Below, piece after piece: positions 51,397 to 56,886 of a stretch of 56,886 nucleotides of DNA (positions are counted from its first letter, which is position 1; each line of letters starts with the position of its first letter). The position numbers and the translations under genes were made by a program. The DNA comes from Chloroflexota bacterium. GTDB lineage: Bacteria > Chloroflexota > UBA11872 > VXOZ01. The notes under the pieces were generated by a model. That model saw nothing but the letters and a program-made list of their open reading frames with translations. It had not been told where the DNA came from and made no database searches. Where the stretch lies: positions 84,070 through 140,955 of the forward strand of contig JAPOQA010000021.1 in the NCBI GenBank assembly GCA_026710945.1, written 5' to 3'.

Positions 51397-51405
51397 TGCT
51401 ATAAT
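51397..51405 (+). promoter_or_regulatory. Extended -10 promoter of moaC
   Basis: TGCTATAAT, a perfect -10 with the extended TGn motif, 42 bases before the moaC start. The -35 region (GGGCAC at about 51377) is poor, as tolerated by extended -10 promoters. Confidence 0.5.
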
Positions 51406-51446
51406 GGATGTAGCCCCCCACATATGGCATCAAGGCGATTCTGGCA

Positions 51447-51974
51447 GTGGCGCTTACACACTTCAATGAGTCCGGTTTGCCGCGCATGGTAGACGTGGGT
51501 GACAAGCCGGATACCGCCCGAGAGGCCACCGCGCAAGGCGCAGTCGTGATGCTGCCGGAGACCTTGACACTTATCCGCCAACAGCAGGAAACGCCGCCGC
51601 AGGCGGTTGGCCCGCTCAAGAAGGGCAACGTGTTGGCAGTGGCGCAAGTGGCGGGCATCATGGCGGCAAAGTCCACCTGGCAACTCGTCCCGATGTGCCA
51701 CCCCTTGCCGTTGAGCGGGGTAGATATGAACTTTAGCCTGGACGAGGCCCAGAGTTGCGTTCGCATCCAGGCTTCGGTGCGCACCACGGGCAAAACGGGC
51801 GTGGAGATGGAAGCGCTTACCGCCGTCAGTGTAGCGGCACTCACCATTTACGATATGTGCAAAGCCGTGGATAGGGGCATGCGCATCGAGAGCGTGCACT
51901 TGGTTCAGAAGAGCGGCGGACAAAGAGGTGACTACGTCGCATCGGATGCCGCTGATGCCACGAATGACAGTTGA
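51447..51974 (+). CDS. moaC: MoaC, cyclic pyranopterin monophosphate synthase
   Basis: 175 residues. Second step of molybdenum-cofactor synthesis: it converts 3',8-cyclo-GTP to cyclic pyranopterin monophosphate in the cytoplasm. Standard blocks: [57 protein letters not shown] with the conserved [24 protein letters not shown] and the C-terminal Lys-rich end ([13 protein letters not shown]). GTG start. No other moa genes are in the window. Confidence 0.95.
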   Translation: MALTHFNESGLPRMVDVGDKPDTAREATAQGAVVMLPETLTLIRQQQETPPQAVGPLKKGNVLAVAQVAGIMAAKSTWQLVPMCHPLPLSGVDMNFSLDEAQSCVRIQASVRTTGKTGVEMEALTAVSVAALTIYDMCKAVDRGMRIESVHLVQKSGGQRGDYVASDAADATNDS

Positions 51975-52066
51975 AAAATTCTAGGCCTGTAAATGCCGTG
52001 TGGCGTGGCGAACTGTTCCGCAATTTCGGCCTAAACCTGCTCGGGACGGCCTTGGCACAACGCAGT

Positions 52067-52096
52067 GTGTGCACGCTGGTAGCGTGTGCACACGGG
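52067..52096. repeat. Imperfect inverted repeat GTGTGCACGCT/AGCGTGTGCACAC
   Basis: A hairpin-forming sequence with a two-base insertion in the right arm, in the 640-base spacer between moaC and gyrA. Function unknown. Confidence 0.4.
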
Positions 52097-52388
52097 TAGT
52101 GGCAGCAACTGGTGCAATCTGCGCGGAGACGAGGACCCTAGTTTCCCAGAGACACTGAAAGCACCACCTGGTCGTGGCAGACCGCATACGAGAGATGAAT
52201 TCGGCGACTTCGATGAATTCGAAGGCCTCCTGATCGCTGTGCTCGCTTGCGCGTTGGTTGAGGTCAAAGGTCGCAGACCACGTGCAATCTCAGATTGAAG
52301 TGTAGCGCGAGGGGCTGCCCACCCGCTTTAGGTGGAGCCGCGTGGCAGGGAGCAGGCGAAGTCTCTCTCTTGCCGGAGAGACGGCAGT

Positions 52389-52500
52389 GGACGCAGGTTG
52401 CGAACCTACGCTACCGGAGCATAGTCAGGACGCAGGTTACAAACCTGCGCCACCGGGGCAAAGTCAGGACGCAGGTTGCAAACCTGCGCTACCGGAGAGA
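52389..52500. repeat. 39-bp tandem repeat with internal palindrome
   Basis: Two complete units (52389-52427 and 52428-52466) and a partial third (52467-52500). Each contains GACGCAGGTTGCAAACCTGC (a palindrome GCAGGTTGCAAACCTGC), then GCTACCGG and, in the complete units, an AAAGTCA-like tail. They lie 118 bases before gyrA. Confidence 0.8.
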
Positions 52501-52617
52501 GTTTGCGTCTTTTACGAAGGCAGCCGAAAACGTCTGTTTTCACAACAGTGACGGAGCGGTCCGAGAATTACGAAGTGACAGCGCCGCGAGTGCCATTTCT
52601 GACCGCAAGGAGAGCGT

Positions 52618-55116
<2,499 letters not shown>

Positions 55117-55482
55117 CTCCGTTACAAGTTTGGAATGCCCGATATTGTCGAAGAGATGCTTCCTCCCGATGGTGCGCCATGTACCTCAGTCGGGACAATG
55201 GGAGGGAGGCACTGCTGGGCTCGCTGCAATTGACAGAGTCCGACTGCTAGGGCAGTATGCGGGAGAGAAGGGTCTCCCAATGGCAGGGGCCGACAGGGAC
55301 AGCCTCAAAAGGTTTCGAACCTGCGCAACTCAAAAACCACCGCACAGGTAAGCCAGGCAAGTCTGTGTCTGACCATCTTGCGACGCAGGGAGGCAAGTGC
55401 GCAAGTGCGGTTGTGATGGCGCGGCGCACGATTTCACAAACGAGTAGTCTACCTAAGTATAATCGGGCAAGAGAGCACTAAC
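55117..55482. other. Intergenic region without recognised gene
   Basis: 366 bases between gyrA and the thioredoxin-like gene. A TATAAT at 55458-55463 may be the -10 box of the next gene; no -35 and no terminator stand out. Confidence 0.4.
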
Positions 55483-56157
55483 ATGCCAAGAGCGAAGTCG
55501 AAGAGACGCAACACCCAGAGTCGAAGGTCCATGGCACGGGCATGGCGGAAGTGGATTATTCCGGTTGTGGTCGTGCTTGGAGTCCTGGCACTGGTTGTGC
55601 CATCCGTCCTGCCCGGCATCATTGGAACACCCCAGCCCGCCGACAGCAGCAGCGCGCTGCCGACGGAGGATATGGGAGAATCTCAGCAGCGCTCGATCCT
55701 GGAAGTTGGTTCGACTGCCCCAGGCTTTTCGTTGCAGGATACCGAGGGGGAGACGATCAGCCTCGAGTCGCTGGAGGGCAAACCGGTGCTGATTGCTTTC
55801 TTTGCGCCGTGGTGTCCGCACTGCCAGGACGAAGTGCCGCGTCTCAATCAAATCCACGCGCAATACGGTGACCGCGTGCACATCGTCTCCATCAGCGCGA
55901 CACCGTATGGCAAGGACTATCCGGCCGATAGGAGCTCGATTACGTTGGACGACCTCACGTGGTTCCAGGAAGAATTCAGCATTACGTATCCACTGCTCTT
56001 CGATCCGGACGTGGGTGTGGGGACGGCTTATAAAATCGGTTCGTTCCCGACGACTTATTTTCTCGATGCGCAGCACCGCGTGGTGGAGGTTTTCGAGGGC
56101 GGGAGACCGGTAGCCGAGTTCCAGAGTGTCCTGAATGGAATCCTCGGCAATCAGTAA
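55483..56157 (+). CDS. TlpA/ResA-like membrane-anchored thioredoxin
   Basis: 224 residues. A strongly basic N-terminus (MPRAKSKRRNTQSRRSMARA) precedes one membrane helix (about 24-48, IIPVVVVLGVLALVVPSVLP). An extracytoplasmic linker follows, then a redoxin domain with Cys111-Pro-His-Cys114 (FFAPWCPHCQDEVP) and the cis-Pro in GSFPTTYFL. It is anchored in the cytoplasmic membrane with the thioredoxin domain outside, where the family reduces disulfides, often for cytochrome c assembly or oxidative stress. No cytochrome-maturation genes are nearby. The ribosome site is weak. Monocistronic. Confidence 0.9.
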   Translation: MPRAKSKRRNTQSRRSMARAWRKWIIPVVVVLGVLALVVPSVLPGIIGTPQPADSSSALPTEDMGESQQRSILEVGSTAPGFSLQDTEGETISLESLEGKPVLIAFFAPWCPHCQDEVPRLNQIHAQYGDRVHIVSISATPYGKDYPADRSSITLDDLTWFQEEFSITYPLLFDPDVGVGTAYKIGSFPTTYFLDAQHRVVEVFEGGRPVAEFQSVLNGILGNQ

Positions 56158-56190
56158 CGCGGTAAGGACTAAGTAGCAGCCAAGTCTGGG

Positions 56191-56595
56191 CTATGCAGTT
56201 CCCCTTGGCAATGCCGCGCCGGGATCGGCTCTTCTACGGCTGATCTGCACCCCCGGCATGCCGGACCGTCCCGTGGTGGGAAAGAGCGCCGGTTTGCCGA
56301 CGCGGACGCGCACTTCTTCACACGCGGGAAACTTCGCAAGCAGCGTGGCGGCAATGCGGTCTGCCAGATGTTCTAATAGCTTGCACCGCGTGTTTTCCAC
56401 CACGTTCACAACGTGGCGGTAGACTGCCCCGTAGTCGATTGTGTTGCTGACGTCGTCGCTCGCGCCCGCGGGGCGCAGGTCGCAGCGGAGCTCAAGGTCG
56501 AAACGCAGCACTTGTGGTGAGTCGCGCTCCTCCTCAGTTACACCAATGTGGGCGGGCAGGCGCATGCCTTCTATGAAAACGGAATCTTGTGTCAT
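56191..56595 (-). CDS. folB: Dihydroneopterin aldolase FolB
   Basis: 134 residues from the ATG at 56595; the frame is open to 56682, but that part lacks the family's start. Folate biosynthesis: cleaves 7,8-dihydroneopterin to 6-hydroxymethyl-dihydropterin and glycolaldehyde. Blocks: DSVFIEGMRLPAHIGVTEEE with the catalytic Glu region, FDLELRCDLRPAGASDDVSN, TIDYGAVYRHVVNVVEN, and LLEHLADRIAATLL. A C-terminal extension after RVRVGKPALFP (about 24 residues) is longer than usual and basic. A possible AAAGAG site precedes the ATG. Confidence 0.93.
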   Translation of the reverse strand: MTQDSVFIEGMRLPAHIGVTEEERDSPQVLRFDLELRCDLRPAGASDDVSNTIDYGAVYRHVVNVVENTRCKLLEHLADRIAATLLAKFPACEEVRVRVGKPALFPTTGRSGMPGVQISRRRADPGAALPRGTA

Positions 56596-56689
56596 GAGCG
56601 CTCTTTCATTTCGCAGGCAACAATTCACAAGAGCGGCGCGCAATGCGAGCGCCGGAATGCCAGGTTCCCTTACCCTTGCCAAGGCGCGA

Positions 56690-56886
56690 AAGTCCCCTCT
56701 CCCACCGGAGACTTTTGCATAACCCCACTTTCAAGCAGGGGCACTCCCTTTCCCGTCGAGGAGACCTTTGCATAACCCTCGCCACAGCGCAGATGTCCCC
56801 TCTCCCTCGACGGGAGAGGGCTAGAGCCTGCCCCGTACTCGATACGGGGGTGAGGGTGAATCTCCTGAATTCTCTCCATAGCATAC
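56690..56886. repeat. Long composite repeat, copy C, cut by the window edge
   Basis: Begins with CCCCTCTCCCACCGGAGACT and the inverted form of the copy-B extension (AACCCCACTTTCAAGCAGGG). It then repeats copy A from GAGACCTTTGCATAACCCTC through the two hairpins and CTCCTGAATTCTCTCCATAG to the end of the window. The remainder is outside. Confidence 0.8.

Noticed and set aside
52389-52500. CRISPR array before gyrA.
   Set aside because: Directly abutting 39-base units without spacers, fewer than three copies.

Overview
The window looks like a chromosomal stretch of a moderately GC-rich bacterium. Chloroflexota is the best guess, possibly a marine or host-associated lineage. This is inferred from lipoprotein and Tat-type substrate-binding proteins, abundant PF04909-type amidohydrolases, secreted Pro/Thr-linker proteins, solitary tRNA genes and dispersed CCCTCACCCC/GGAGAGGG palindromic repeats. 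No rRNA or other phylogenetic marker gene was available to settle it. Coding is on both strands in short, mostly monocistronic units. No prophage, intact IS or CRISPR array was found.

1-9 kb: 3' part of a PhyH-type dioxygenase; a giant 22-TPR membrane protein ending in a HEPN-like domain; tRNA-Arg(GCG); the hflK-hflC pair with a clear terminator; a ferritin; tRNA-Gly(CCC); an SDR oxidoreductase. 9-19 kb: a 1706-residue exonuclease-RecQ-UvrD fusion helicase, a cupin, a histidine decarboxylase translationally coupled to a double-ACT protein, a long composite repeat, a metal/siderophore-type binding lipoprotein and tRNA-Arg(CCT). 19-28 kb: a putative structured RNA leader, a secreted HExxH protein, a small membrane protein, an HNH nuclease, an IS1595-type transposase remnant, a hydroxyacid-oxoacid transhydrogenase-like dehydrogenase, a RidA-family protein lacking the usual arginine, a Phd/PIN toxin-antitoxin pair, an MFS transporter and an esterase lipoprotein.

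28-37 kb is the accessory part. It holds a YciI-like protein, a YbjQ protein, unrecognised proteins, and at least four decayed 3'-terminal gene fragments (esterase, LamG, and two winged-helix fragments). It ends with a LamG protein split by six propeller-like repeats and a decayed 52-bp tandem array. 37-42 kb: queuosine salvage genes (yhhQ, queF) and three amidohydrolase-family genes, one of which lacks the metal-ligand motif. 42-52 kb: a sugar-type ABC binding protein, methylmalonate-semialdehyde dehydrogenase, a Tat-signal protein with an HNH-toxin-like segment, a DUF559 nuclease gene lying exactly between 35-bp inverted repeats, a neutral-ceramidase-like protein, another amidohydrolase and moaC. 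52-57 kb: gyrA with an unusual quinolone-pocket sequence and a 39-bp tandem repeat in front, a TlpA-like thioredoxin, folB and a third copy of the long composite repeat, cut by the window edge.

The most striking observation is the DUF559 endonuclease cassette at 48396-48812. Both its start and its stop codon lie inside the two arms of a 35-bp inverted repeat. Nuclease-free relatives of that repeat are scattered through the window, which suggests a nuclease-linked family of dispersed palindromes analogous to RAYT/REP systems. Other notable items are the TPR-TM-HEPN protein, the triple-fusion helicase, the structured leader at 18983-19096 and the cluster of 3'-end gene fragments at 28.7-33.2 kb.
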